DNA from: Liolophura sinensis
Lineage: Eukaryota > Mollusca > Polyplacophora > Chitonida > Chitonidae
Length of the DNA: 64,000 nucleotides
Assembly (NCBI RefSeq): GCF_032854445.1
Contig: NC_088303.1
Coordinates: forward strand, 10,673,501 to 10,737,500
Reading direction: 5' to 3'
In this document: positions 9,786-22,906 of the stretch, one piece after another
Numbering within the stretch: position 1 is the stretch's first letter
Layout of the letters: each line of letters opens with the position of its first letter
Position numbers and translations under genes: made by a program
The notes under the pieces: generated by a model
The model's input: only the letters and a program-made list of their open reading frames with translations
Told to the model about the DNA's origin: nothing
Databases searched by the model: none

Positions 9786-10815
9786 ACTGTTGTGTCTGGT
9801 TGTAGAAGATTGTACATTTCGGGATATTTAGTCTTGGATAATCCGGTGAACATTCCATGATAAGAATTTGGTTACATTCAGAAATAATGCCTGAGACTAG
9901 CTGGTGGCACGGATGTTTGAAAAAGTACTTCATTGATTCGTTTAATTGAAACAGAAAATAGGATTGTTCGGTGTGAATGTAAAACCCACAGTGATAATGA
10001 AAGGACAATCTTATACCTCTGAGGTGCTTCTGGTAAAACTCTTTCCGCCGTCAAAAGCGGTGTAAAGGCATATGATTTGTGCTAATATACCAAAGTGAAA
10101 TTTGACGGAGGTTAGAAACATTCGTGCTTTAGAGGTTAAAATTATAGGGAGACTCGACAGTAATGGTCGTATCAGACAGATTAGGTGCTTTTATATTGCA
10201 AATAGATGGGCAACCATTACATGAATATTACACTAATGGTAACTGGCTACCCACATCCATCCGCCATTAATAATAGTCTCTGGTTGGTTACAAGTTTACT
10301 GTTGTCACTTATGTTAAACAGATGTATTCACTGATAATTTTTGTGACTATTTTTTCGCTGTTGGATTTTATAAGTCATTGTAGTGATTGTGCTCATGAAA
10401 ACTGTTTCCATATTGTCACTCATCTGTTGCTAGTTTCGTTTCAACATGAATGACTCTCCATTGATCTGTTGTGTGACGCAGTGGTGCAGTTTGTGCGAAC
10501 GACTTTATAGCTGAGAGATGGCCACAGGATGCACAAAATAAATCAACAGACTGCTTATCTTCGGTAAAATTCTTAAGCGTGAAAGGCTTCATACACTTTT
10601 GTCATTTTAAGCAAAATATATTAAAGTTCACTACAAAAATGAGGATAAGTATTCGTCTTGAAAAATGTGCGTCGCTGAAGTTGTTTTGTTCTCTTAAAAA
10701 CTGTTTTCTAATAAAATGAAACAACTACGTTGTAATTTGTTTATTCAATACTGAGATCTTGAAACTGTCTGGTCAACTTCTAGAATTGTCTTCATGGTCT
10801 CCTTATGAAAAGATT
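9786..10815. other. No recognised feature
   Basis: This is AT-rich unique sequence. I see no exon with both splice signals and protein character, and no repeat. Confidence 0.4.
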
Positions 10816-10818
10816 AAT

Positions 10819-11056
10819 GGATTGACTGATTGGTCTTTTACGCCGTACTCAAGAATATTTGTCTTACAAGAAGGGGGGATAGAATGGTGGGAGGAAACCG
10901 GGCACAGCCCAGTGGAAACCCAGATTGGCAGATCTTTCCAAGTAAGGCCGCAGAGGAATCCAGCATGAACTGGACTTGAACTCACAGTGACCGCATTGGT
11001 GAGAGGCTCGTGAGTCACTGCGTCTCGCTGGTGTGCTAATCATCTCAGCCAGGGAA
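10819..11056 (-). mobile_element. SINE family A, diverged copy
   Basis: It contains TTTTACGCCGTACTCAAGAA, GGTGGGAGGAAACCGGGCAC, CTGGACTTGAACTCACAGTG and a head end CATCTCAGCCAGGG. The body is shortened relative to the copy at 3115. ATGAAAAG occurs close to both ends (10805 and about 11066) and may be a remnant target duplication. Confidence 0.85.
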
Positions 11057-11811
11057 CCCCCTTTTAATGAAAAGGGCCACAAATGCACATGAACAGGTTT
11101 GATATTGAATTCAGATTCGGAGCAGTGTTTTATATCAACTTTGGTACAAAGTAAATTGAGCCATATAATGGTTGGGACATTTCCTGACTTTTTATAAGAC
11201 TTTATCTTGGCTCTCTCGTAAAACGCTGTTTATGTCTGAGAAGAACAATTAACTTTGTTGAAAACGTTATATCGTATATTTGATGGATTTGTTCCTGGTA
11301 GATGTGATACTAGACGAATACATCTTTGCATACAAAGTAATTCGGGTTTTAAGAAATTGTCATTTAAACTATTATGAACCCTTAACGGAATCAAAAAACG
11401 AGCTGATGGTAAACTGACCTTTCGATTGAACTAGTGACGTAGAGTTTTTATAGTGGGGACCTGTCAAACGCCCGGCAGTAGGACCTTGATGCCTCATTTC
11501 CCAGCTCATCATTATGACGTCACAATAAAGGCTGAAAGACATAACAGTAGAAATAATACTCTGCAACATTTTAGGCGTGAGCAACAATCATTTTTGACAA
11601 AACAATGGCGCAAGGTCCTGCTTCACACTAGCACCACCTTACGGGATTTTAAAAATGTGCCGCCTTCCGATTGTCAATGAATGTTTTCATGCACAGTTTC
11701 ACAGTCATGTTAAATGAACGTGAATGAGTGGCCCAGATTGCCAGCTCAGTTCAGTCTTCACGAGTACCCTTTCATATAAAGGTAAACCTATTTTCATTCC
11801 TCTTCAATGTT
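11057..11811. other. No recognised feature apart from one CRE
   Basis: This is unique sequence with one perfect TGACGTCA at 11515-11522. No coding signal is seen. Confidence 0.4.
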
Positions 11812-12059
11812 TCGCTTGGCGTTCAGCATGAAGGGGATAGTGCAATGACTGGTTGACCCCTATCAGTATAATGACTTGGGCGTGGCGGCTTACTTGCCTT
11901 CGGTAAGGCGTCTCAGTGAAGCAGCACTAGATTAAAGAGCGGTGAAAATCCGTCCTGCAACAAGGAGGCACATTTTCATGCACTCTAAGGATTCCTTCGC
12001 CCTCATATGACTGCAAAGTTGTTAAGTACGACGTTAAACTCCAAGCACTCACTCACTCA
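11812..12059 (+). mobile_element. SINE family B, 5'-truncated copy
   Basis: It begins inside the body at CTTGGCGTTCAGCATGAAGG and runs through TACTTGCCTTCGGTAAGGCG, TCAGTGAAGCAGCACTAGA, TTGTTAAGTACGACGTTAAA and the (CTCA)n tail. The tRNA-like head is missing. The full-length form is seen at 56557 and 61080. Confidence 0.9.
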
Positions 12060-12140
12060 CTGTTCAATGTGTACTCGGCCATAGTTAAAGTGAAATATTC
12101 CTGAGTACGGCGAAAAAAAAAACAACCAAATAAATAAATC
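12060..12140 (+). mobile_element. SINE family A, 3' end only
   Basis: GTGAAATATTCCTGAGTACG with GCG, an A run and (AAATA)n form the 3' end of family A in the + orientation. It directly abuts the family B tail, so one element may have inserted next to the other. Confidence 0.75.
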
Positions 12141-12891
12141 ACTGTGTTCTTTCCTGGTTACACCACCGCAGAAAGCCACATACATGTGCAATGCTGCGAT
12201 TACACACAAGAAGACTTCACTGTAATGAGAATCACGCCCATCATTTTACACCGTATCATAATGGCGCTATGTGCTTTTTGGGTCTAAGAGGACTTACCTG
12301 CCATATGTAACAGTTACGAAAGGTCAAAGTAACAACATGACCCAAAGCCTTTTGTGGCGTCATTCTCGCTTTTATTGTGACGTTTTCTGGGACAGACGAG
12401 ACACGAATATTCGCCATTGTCGGTTCCAAATGGAAGCCTCTTTAGCTGGCTTGAGACATCCGGTACTATCCGACACTTGGATGGGGGGAAAACTGAAATT
12501 TCCCGTTCATACATTGAACCATATTAGTACATGTACAATAACTTTCAGCGAAATAATCCACGGAATATCCCCCAGTTATATCTACAAAGTACCACAGCCT
12601 TATGTAAAGATTCAGAGTGAAAACTCAACGGATTATACCAGTCCTTTAATACCTCACCATGGGTAGTTAGCGTAACACCGATTATACCAGTCCATCTTGA
12701 GTCCACATGAACTGCACTTGACCACCTGCCTATCACTCTGTTGAAAATACGCTGGACCATCAATAAAGCGTTCCACACAAAGCTTACAAAGTACACCATT
12801 TTATTATTGTTATCTTGCTTAACTGAGATATCTTAGCTCAAAAGTAGGTAAAACCGCGCACATTGAGAAAACCAAACTAAAGCGCAATCTT
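12141..12891. other. No recognised feature
   Basis: Open frames at 12271-12666 (+) and 12545-12799 (-) overlap each other. They show no domain and no repeat support, and neither is annotated as a gene. Confidence 0.4.
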
Positions 12892-13265
12892 GTCCACTTT
12901 AGCGGTTATCTGTCCAATATCCACAAGCACTGGCACTACCTCTACTTTCTTTGTGAAAGCATTTGGTTGTTTTTTGTCCAATACCTAGAAGCACCAGCCC
13001 TACCTCGAGTTTTCCATGACAGACTTTGGAGGATATCTGTCCAGTACCTACAAGCGCAGGCACTATCCCTAGTTTCTCGTGACAGAGTTTGGCTATTATC
13101 TATCCAGTAAGCACAATTTTGAAAGCACTGGCACTACTTCTAGTTCCCCATGGTAAACTTAGTGGTTATCTGCCCAGTACCTACAAACACCGGCACTACC
13201 TCCTTTGTCTCGTGACAGATTTGATGCTTACCTGTCCAATATCTACCGGTCCTATGCCTTAGTTT
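12892..13265. repeat. Degenerate ~64-bp tandem repeat, about 6 units
   Basis: Recurring words are GGTTATCTGTCCAATA, ACCTACAAGC, ACTGGCACTACCTCTA and TTCTCGTGACAGAGTTTG. The units are well diverged. Confidence 0.75.
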
Positions 13266-13469
13266 GACGGTTAACACTTCATAACTCCATTTTCCCGTGA
13301 CAGTGGTTTACTCCGCGTATTTCGAATTCCTCAATCCCTAAAATCGACCGTAGTTCTAAGATTAAAATATTCTTGCGCATGACAATTAATTTTAAATTCA
13401 AATTTAATCAAGTTCCTAATCTGGTCAAGGTAGTTCCATATCAAAGCAGATCATTCTTTTGTTTTACTT

Positions 13470-13525
13470 GACTCGGTTTAAAGGACCTGGTACAGTAATG
13501 CGAAGAATCCTGAGATACGATAAGA
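13470..13525 (+). repeat. Dispersed repeat D, fragment
   Basis: TAAAGGACCTGGTACAGTAA followed by GCGAAGAATCCTGAG matches the start of the copies at 14440 (opposite strand) and 18800. Confidence 0.5.
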
Positions 13526-14439
13526 AAGTGAAAATTTCAAAATCCAAGCACATTCTATAAATTTCCGAATCATAAGTCTAAAACTTGGTCGAATCATCTA
13601 TGAAAGTTATATTTAGTCATAAAACGAGATGTTCGCCTAGTAATAACCCGCCAAAGATGCACTCCCGATCAAAATTTTTAAATTTTTCGTTCAAATGAAG
13701 CACTGTGGTTTTAATTAACAATGCGAAGATCAACGTTAACCAGAAAAATACTGAAACTTCGATATGTTTATTTCTACGTGCTGTCAAAGTTTCAGTTTGG
13801 TTAACGTTTGTCTTTACATGTAAAATATAAACTTTATACTGTGAAGACTTTGATCATATTTTGGCAAGTTTAAAATCTGTATTTCTGCCGTAGTCTGTCA
13901 GGAATCATTCATAGTACAGTGGACTGGTATAGTCACTATGGAGAACAACTTCAACCTCGAGGAGGAAATCTTCGTGCTTCTTTTGTTTCTGGAAACCAAC
14001 TTTTGTGTGAGTAAAGATATAGGCCGTCTTGTTTTAAATAAGTGTTTTTATCATGAATTAGAATGGATAAGCTATGGTACTGCGTTACGTGTGGCAACTA
14101 TAGGGAAATCATATGTGAATCCTGGTAGAGAGTACGTGATGCTCTAGTTGTCATTAACATTATCATGTTATGCGTAGAGGATATTCAAAGCTGAAAGTTA
14201 CATTTGTTATTTATTTATTTAGTTGACCGCGTGCTCCAGAATTTTTCAGAAGTGTTATATTTGTGGTTCAGTGATTTCCCCCACTCTACAGTGTCTAATG
14301 CAAAGAAAAAGATATTTCGGTGTGATTAGAGCAGAGTACCATACTTCGATTTTATGATCTATACATCGCTTCAGTGCATGTTTGGGGCTTTATAAGTCAC
14401 ATGCTTGCCAAATAGAAGAGTAAAACACAACTGAGTAAA
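13526..14439. other. No recognised feature
   Basis: This is unique AT-rich sequence. The open frame at 13938-14147 begins MENNFNLEEEIFVLLLFLET and reaches a GTGAGT at 14007, but nothing else supports it. A decayed SINE tail may lie at 14210-14250. Confidence 0.35.
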
Positions 14440-14550
14440 GAAGTGTCCTTACGAGTGAGTCACTCAAAGTTATAGTCAGTTTCGCTTCTGGAGGCGCACA
14501 GTTTCTTGCACTGGGGCGGATTCCCTTCCTAACAATGCCAGGTCCTTTGA
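14440..14550 (-). repeat. Dispersed repeat D
   Basis: On the minus strand it reads AAAGGACCTGGCATTGTTAG, then GAAACTGTGCGCCTCCAGAA, GCGAAACTGACTATAAC and GAGTGACTCACTC. The copy at 18800-18915 matches through the same order of blocks. Confidence 0.7.
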
Positions 14551-17469
14551 AACATGTTCGAAATGTACTTCGAACTAGGTAGCGTGACTGACGTTTTAAA
14601 AAGTGTAAAGTGACATGAATTATAGTGAAGTGTTAATGGGTGTCTGCTGTTGGTAGATGGGAAGCTCCTGCTCGGTATGACCGCTTAACATCTTTACCTC
14701 ATGTAGATATGGTTTAAAGCTGTCTGCTCACGTAATGCGTAAACTGTAGCAGTTCAACTCATCCGGTCGGAACCTGTGCAACACGCTATGCGGTCTTTTT
14801 CAAAGGGTTCCATTTATACTTCCAGCGATAAAATTGTACCTCTCTTTCTGGTTATTTCATGCATTTAACCAAATAGCCAAGCCATCTTATCTGGAGTAGA
14901 CGCCAGAGACCCTGACTGCGTGGCATGCCATTTCCGTTTGACCAGGCCTTTTACGCCTCATGATAATGTCTGACAAGTCAGTAGACGGACTGGTCGTTTC
15001 AATTAGACTGTCTTAATCAGATATTACGCCTAAACACAGTCACCCAGATGAAACACGTCCTGTCAGCTGCCATAGTGGTTGACTGCGCATAAATGGACCA
15101 TTGGCAACACGTGAGTCATTCAACGGTCAACCAATGAGACAGGTGTAGTCATGTCTGCATTGCACCCCATGGGTATGAATGTGAAACGGTAAACTTACCA
15201 TTCCTGGTTCAGTGGCTTATTTCTGTTTTCCAAAAAATTACTACCGTACTGTATATTTGCAACCTTTTTTCAAAAAACATATGTCATACTTACGATAATC
15301 CCATCATAATTTGTATCTATTTGCCATTTAACTTAAAGCAAACCACTTTCTTGCGGGGCAGAATGGTTAGCGAACTAAGACAACACTATGAATCAGGAGT
15401 CCGTGTAAAAGAACCAGTAAATCAAATTTCAACACCATTTTCCGTACGTCTAGCCAGTCACATGATAAATCTAGTAACACACATTTATTTCTGGGTTGTG
15501 CACTCCTCTTTTGTATATCTTGTCCTGTTTAAGCTGTTTAGCATTGGTGTTCCAGTTACGCGTACGTAATTAACAACATGCTCCTTCCATAGCACAACTC
15601 TGAGTTTGACAGTCTATGAATGGTACAACTAAGAGAAGTTAGATATCAAAACATTCGTTTATCACTTGTCAACTAAAATAGATGTTCAACAATCGCAAGA
15701 TTAATTTCCAACACAACGTTCAACATACAAAGAAGTACACAAAGTAAGACATTAGGACACATTCATGCAAAGGGATGCATATGTTGCTACCATTATACCG
15801 TCTGTTGAATGAGACAGGTCGATTCTGGTAAAAAAAGACTTAACAAGTTCTACGTATAATCGTATTTACACAACAGCAGGTATAAGTCAGCCAAAAGGGG
15901 TCATCATTTTTAGCCATCCAAATACCTGTACATTGTTGATGAATAGTTTTCCCGAAGTTCACACAGATCTTACTAATGAAAAATTCAAGCAACTCAGCAG
16001 ACAAGGAGATAAATGGTCACATTATTTTGATTATTATTATATATACTTTGAATTTCGTTTTATTGTACAGCAAATTGAGAAGTTAACCGGTATATAATTT
16101 AAATTAGACACCACAGAAACACATACAGATGGTTTACTAATGCCTTAAAACTTCTTTGCCGGAGCCGTGTTAATACTTAACAGATGAATGCAGTTTAAAT
16201 GTCCACTGACCATGGACGTCGCTTTCAGGCCGATTGATCATGGAAGTCTACTAAAGACCAGTAAAGTTCATTCACAGTTATTGCTGGGTACAATGTCCAT
16301 TGACAACATTGTGCAGGGTTACATGTTTATAATCATAGAGACAAGGTGTCCATACAGGATCAATAATCACTAATGTCGGTTTACTATCATTAGGCAGGTA
16401 CATTTAGCTGCTGAGGTTTACCGTAGGGGTATTGAACATCACACCTGGATATACACTTTGTCCATTGGTGACCCTTTCATGTTCACATGAACTCATTATC
16501 AAACAATTCGCTTCTTCCATTAAAATCACTCTGTTACATGCATCCAATTATTCATTGACATACGGTTGTATACTTCTCATTGTCTTCCTGGCATTTTATA
16601 CCCATTTTCATCAACAAACTCATTAGGGTCGTCCATTGACAAACGTGTCGCATGACAGGGTTCATTAGTGGTCCTATTGTGCGTTTGAAATATGGTCCGA
16701 TCTCGTTGTATACGTTTTTCACAGCTTATAAGAATGGTGTGGTCACTCAGCTGTTGGAATCTCTCCAGATCACTGGCATATCTTTGTGTAGATTCAGACA
16801 CCCACCTTTCACTCCTCAACATATAATTCATGTAGTTGTAACCATGTCAGGAAGAATATAACACCAAAGACAACAATCTATTCAGACTAGAGAAGCAATG
16901 TCAGCACAGTACTGTGTTTTCTATTGAGTTTTCCCCTTACTCCAGCAATACTCCAATGTAGATATCGAGGAGTGGAGTGATATCTGCTCTTCACGATTTT
17001 TTTCTTCTTCACATTAACTCTAACGAAACTAAGTACGCGACAAACAGCGTAATGCTGCTGAAGAATTACTGTTATCAGTCACCAAGACTTTCATATAAAC
17101 AACTACTGGCAAGATAACGTACAACAATTTTACATTGGGGAATTCATGGGCGCTTTGTCAGGCCATGTTTAATAAAAAAAATCTCCGTGGCCTTTGCCTT
17201 CAAGACACAGTCCTCAGCGGAAGTACATATATCCGCTGAAGTTAGATGGAAAGGGAATATCTACACTTAAGGCTTTGTCTTAGATTGAAGTGTCGACGGA
17301 AGTACAAATGCTAAGTGTCCGTATTTCGCTGCTTAAGGTGTGGTTAGATTGCATCCTTCAGGTTTTATTGTACTACCTAACCCACCTTTACAGGCTCGAT
17401 GGCACTATATGACACAGAATAGTCTAGAAATCTTCCTCATTGCCTTGGCTCAAGCACATTATGACCCAT
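14551..17469. other. No recognised feature
   Basis: About 2.9 kb of AT-rich sequence holds only short open frames (15321-15569 +, 16188-16373 +, 16432-16626 +, 16577-16831 -). None has domain character or paired splice signals that I can defend. Confidence 0.4.
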
Positions 17470-17930
17470 TATAAATCGGCTCCACTAGGGCGATACGACT
17501 GAGACCTGTATTCGGCCGTATCGGGTCGCCAGAGTGCCGACCTTCCACGGGGACGGAAAACCTGTTTAAATAATAGAATAGCTGTGTTTGGGTCATGCAA
17601 GAGCAGACTAGATTCAAGTCCTATCCAATAGGAACTGTCAGCAGAGCGTCTCTCTCTTGATGGATTACCCACCTTGTCTCTCGCCGCTGATCTATGATCC
17701 TAGATGAAACTGTTTGCCAAGACGCCTGGCTGGCGATTTCTTGGAGACAAGCATCTTTCGTAAGGCTAGAATTGGCGTGATTGTCCCCGGATGACAATGA
17801 CGGCCTTCGCTCCGGAGCAGCGCTGGTCGAGCGAGACGCGGCGGGTTTCTCACGTCAGGCAATCGCTAAGAACACGGATCGTTTGGACGTGCATTGGCCT
17901 TCCTGGAAACGTGATGGTACTTCTAAAAGC
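17470..17930. other. GC- and CpG-richer island
   Basis: The stretch is visibly richer in G+C and CpG than the flanks (for example GGCCGTATCGGGTCGCCAGA, CTCCGGAGCAGCGCTGGTCG, GCGAGACGCGGCGGGTTTCT). It holds short open frames on both strands (17469-17672 -, 17781-17972 +), neither recognisable. It could be a promoter or first-exon region, a decayed exon or a foreign insert. I see no TATA or clear ATG context to decide. Confidence 0.4.
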
Positions 17931-18799
17931 AATCTAACGCCTTTAAAGTTGACAAATAGTCCTGCTGCTTAACTCCATCTCTCCTCGCTGAGACTAAGTA
18001 CCTTTATGGACGAGGACTACATGAGTTAAAATGCTTGTCGAAGTAAGCCGCAGGCAGCAATTTAGACGTCACGCCTTTATATTTCACTGGAAAGTCTGCT
18101 CTGACAACCCAAGCTGTTTAAGATTGCACAATAAATCACTTTGTATAGAGTCAAGTCGGTTGTTTTAACAGTATAAAAGCTAGTTTCCATAATAGTCTTC
18201 CGTTGTGTACCATTGTGAACTGATACTATTAGTGACAGGACTCGACACTGGACCTTCCAAACAAACCAGTTAACAATACAGACAAATTATTCTTACGTGT
18301 GAACACGGCTAGAAAACAGCGGTTAGTTTCATAATCACAGTTCTTCATGAACAAACTCCTCTCACCCTGTATACCATGATGACTGGTCTGTTGATCCTGA
18401 TCATGTATGTAGTACATAAAACATCATAGAGACTTCTAATTTGATGTCAGCTAATTTAAGCAACATTAACGGGGTGTAATCATGATTGCAGAGGAAAAGA
18501 AATTTTGTCTTCCTGTTTTGAGTGTTCTAGAATCCGTGAGGCCAATGCAGGGTTATTGAAGAGTCTCTGTCTTTAATAGTAAACTAAAACATCGCTTAGC
18601 GTTGAGAAAAATGTCAATACAGTTTCCGTGATTAGAGAGAAGAATGTCGTTTCTGATTAGCTCATCTCCCGTCTTGCGCAACCACAGGCGACAAATCTGG
18701 ACAACTTTTTTTTAGCTGTTTTTCCGACATAAGGTTGCTATGGCAATCAGACAACGTTACTGATAAGAATGCAGGACCTATTCCACAAAGTCATTCCTG

Positions 18800-18915
18800 A
18801 CTTAAATCGAAAGGACCTGGTATTGTAAGGCACGGAATCAGTCTCAGTGCGCAAAACTGTAGACCGCGAGTAGCGAAACTGATTATAGCTGTGAGTGACA
18901 GCTGCTAACTCACAA
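18800..18915 (+). repeat. Dispersed repeat D
   Basis: AAAGGACCTGGTATTGTAAG, CACGGAATCAGTCTCAGTGC, AGCGAAACTGATTATAGCTG and TGAGTGACAGC match 14440-14550 in inverted orientation and 13470-13525 in part. Confidence 0.7.
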
Positions 18916-21900
18916 ATAAGGCTACTTCTTTCTTAAGTTATGTTTTACTCATCTGTTCGTGTTATATGGCAAGCATACGACCTCAGACCTCGATGTGTTC
19001 GAAGTGAGCTGTGGTTGAATGACATAATGACGCCATAAAGCCAGTTCGGCCATGTTAGCTTAGGAACTATGGCAAGACTACATGGCTATATATACAAGTA
19101 CAAACTTTTTTGTATCTAAGATGTACACTTCCATATACTATTTTAATTCCATTCTTCAAACCATTTGTTGAAATATATATATTTATACTGGAGAATTTCA
19201 TAGGAGTTCGGGAAAATAAGCTTATGAATAGGGAGATGAATGCATTGAGGGTGCAGCGGTCAAATCTTTAGTTTGTTAATATTTAGTATTTTTATGTTTG
19301 TAATGTAAGCATTATACCGTGTAACCGTGTTGATAGTGTACCGTAAAGTGTGCGCCAGGGGAGGTCACTCTGTGACAACAAGTCAGAGGGCGCTGTTCCA
19401 CGTAATAATCTGATAGGAAGACTCGTTGTAGACGTGTAAATCCTGAGGTTTCCTGGTCATGAGTATCTACCGAGGTCTATAAAACGGTAGGATCGATTCC
19501 AGTCTTGTTTTTGTAACGGAAGTTACGCATTCTCTGTGTTGTATATCTGTAATTTAGCCTATATTTAGTCTTATTAGAGGCGCTTGCATGTACGCATGTG
19601 CTCACTCGTTCGCGCGGTGTGTTACCGTGTCCTTCCTGTTACTTTCTGTCTAGCGATTTCATTGTTTTTGCGACCTTTGGAAATTGCTTTGATTACAGTA
19701 ATACACTGGTTAATAATGGGAACTATTTTAAGTTTGCAGCACGTCATGTAAAGTGATTAACAACTCACCTTTAAGTTTTTGAGTGTATTCTTACATTATA
19801 CATTTATTAGAAATTATTAGGTAAGGCAACGTTTCATACTTTGTGTATCTGACGTTGTTCTCGTGTCCTCTGCCTGTAAATAAGCATTGTCTAAATCTGT
19901 TTCAAATAACTTCAATTTTCCAGCTGTTCATTAACATTTTCATTTAACATTTACTTGGAATACACTTGAGACAGTCGTCGTTTTTAGCACATAATGTCTT
20001 GAATTTTTCCCTCCACACTATAAATATTGTTTGATCTAAAAAAAAGTTTCTTCAGATCGCTTGGTACGAAAGCACTGAATTGTTCTGGGCATGTCAGGAG
20101 ACTGGAACAGCTGAGCTCATAACGGAACACACGTAGACATTTCCTGACGTACTGTCTGCCAAACATACAAACGTCTCAGATCCTATTGATTATTCTTATC
20201 CACTGCCTTACTGTAAGGGGAGTTTAGCCAAAGAAGCGATTCGTATTTTAAGTTTTCCTGTTTGCCCCGGCCATCGATCGACGGGTCGCTACTGGGGCGC
20301 AATCGTCACGGCAGATTAAAATCTTTGGTAGCATTCGGTTTAAAAACGACACTTCCGTTGAGATACTGGGAACTGTCAGATTAACTGCAAAGACCATGAT
20401 CCTTTCTTTGACAGAAAAACATGGTAAAATGTGGTAACCCGTATCAGTTCTGAGACATAAATCCCATCAACTTGTGACAGACCTAACCACATAATACTTC
20501 CCTATGCTGGTTCCTTAATCTCCCATCTCCGAGAAATGAAGATTGACACCGATACTACAGATCTCCTATCGGCCTGTAGAATGTAGCTTATCCTAAAGTG
20601 TCGTTGAGGCTACAATGCTGTTAAGACATAATTCAAAAGATGTACCGCAATTAAGGCAAATTAGAAACATTAGAATTGATGATGCAACCATTTCTCTCTC
20701 CTATAACAATCCGTGTAAACTTTACACGAAAAACGGTTCTGGAAATTCGTCCAAAGTAATAGTTCGAACCAAATGCTTTCCTTCTATGTATCAAGCAGAA
20801 AGTCACACGGGACTACTTTAAATAGAGTAGATAGATCACTGTGTGCTGTCGTGATAAGGTCGCCTCTTGAGACAATGTAAAGGAATCTGTTATATTAGTT
20901 TTAAAAAAAACTACAAAATTACTGGCTACAGAATATTTCTCAGAAAGTACTAGTTATGCACTGATGTGATCAAAGGCATAACTTATACTTGATGCAAATT
21001 TCGGACCAAGTCTTACGTTCGGCAATAGTATCGCACGCCTTAAGTGCACATGCTCATTAACAAAAAGGCGTGAAACTGTTACCATATGTGACACTGTTGA
21101 GATAGGGATGCACGGAGATGAACATTCTCACTTAAGAGCAGTCCCGGTGGACAGAGGGGATTTTTTTCTAGGAGTTTTATCTTCAGATCGTATTATACAT
21201 GTATGATCTTCTTATTCCCCCTTGGACCATTTATGCTACATAAAAACCAAACGAAAGGAGAAAGTTTATCCACCTTAAGAAATTGGGAACCCTGCTATGC
21301 GGTTTGCTATTTATTTCGTGTTGTTCGAGATTTCAATGAAAAAATGTAGTAGACAAAGCTTGCTTTAGAGTAGTGTTATCTCTATGCACCATTAATTATG
21401 ATTTATGAATTTAATATTGGTTTTGGTGTGTATGTTTTGCTTAGATATATCTGGGGTTTTTTTTGCGTGCTGAGACCTTGTAGTGCTCCTTCCCTCATTA
21501 TTAACAAGGTGAATAATGGAAGTTTGTTTACAAGTGGAAAAACGTTTTGTTTTTTGGTGACAGGTCCATTATTACAGTTTTCCGTTATTGGTTTTCACAT
21601 CGTTTAATAGTAACATCCATTTGAAATAAGGCTTTTCTTGCGGAACATTTGGACGACGTGTTTTGTGATGATAGACTAGACTTCTTTATTTTATTTTATC
21701 TTGTGGGGAACGGAAGTCGTTAATCATAAATATACATGTCTTGCAATTCTTGTGCCATTACAACTATGAAAAATTTATCATTTCCCTACTCTAACGTCGA
21801 TGGAAATTCTGTAGAATGCTTCCAAATCGTCGATCTGCCTATGAACAACAAACAGAACTACTTTTGTTGCATACTTCTAAGTATGATGATGATTTTTATG

Positions 21901-22740
21901 CTTTTTCTTAAATTACTGTGAACCTACTTTCCACACACATTGTTAGCTGCACCAAAAGAGTTAATAATGATAATAATGATCTGCATTGCAAATATAAACA
22001 AATATGATAAAGACTGGTCGATATGAAGGACTTGTGTGTGGATTTTGTTTGGTTTAATTAAAAACTTTTGGTGTCCACGCTGGATTTTTATTGGTTCATT
22101 TCATTGCTTGGCGTGTCACATTGAATTTTGATTTGTTGATTTGTGTGTTGTGATGGAATTTTCATAAACACCAAATTCTTTTTCGTTTCCTGCCTGACGT
22201 CGTTTGAGAGCACAAGACATATGGGACATATTAGTAAAGTAAATCATTCCTTGGCGGAATCAAATATTAAATACACAGATGATTTCTCTCTTCCTTAAGT
22301 AGGTTGTATGGCTCCTTTTTGCGTCCAGGAAAACATAATAAATCTTTCAAAACACCGAAAAGCGTGGCAATAAACGCCGGGGATAAATCACTGGCAAATA
22401 CTAAATATCATAAACATGCCAGAGAAGCCATATGTTTTGTATCCTCCCCAAAAGCCATAAGTATTTTATAGCATGAATGTACCAAATATGCAATAAACAT
22501 GATGGATGCAAACTTTGTGCTTTTGTCTAATTACATATACAACGTTCTTACTAACATGAAATAACTTAGACTGCGGTTCGCAATTAGCGGTTAACTATTC
22601 AATGGGGACAAGTCATTATTTCTATAAATTATTTATTGGCTCATATCTCCATTATTAGTGCGCCTACTGACACCATACTTGGTAAATTAATGACTAAACG
22701 ACCGGTTGGTTGGTTAGAAACTACACAATATACAATCCGA
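18916..22740. other. No recognised feature
   Basis: About 3.8 kb of AT-rich sequence has scattered open frames under 75 codons. I find no repeat family, exon or RNA gene here that I can support. Confidence 0.4.
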
Positions 22741-22744
22741 CTTA

Positions 22745-22906
22745 TGACGTCAAAATCGATACCAAGGAAACGAAGGAAAATATTACTCTACTGAAATGAT
22801 GATTGACTGCATGGTATTGACCTCAAACTCAGTATCCATAGTGTACAGGCGGCTTACGTCAATACATGACGTCATTATACACGCTTGTCAAAAATATGTG
22901 ACGTCA
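22745..22906. promoter_or_regulatory. Cluster of three CRE palindromes
   Basis: Perfect TGACGTCA sites lie at 22745-22752, 22867-22874 and 22899-22906, with a half site TTACGTCA at about 22855. The surrounding bases differ, so unlike the array at 7.5 kb these are not copies of one repeat. No gene start is recognised nearby. Another single site lies at 24434-24441. Confidence 0.5.

Noticed and set aside
13938-14007. Possible exon MENNFNLEEEIFVLLLFLET with GTGAGT at its end
   Set aside because: The start and donor are plausible, but there is no family likeness, partner exon or conservation evidence.
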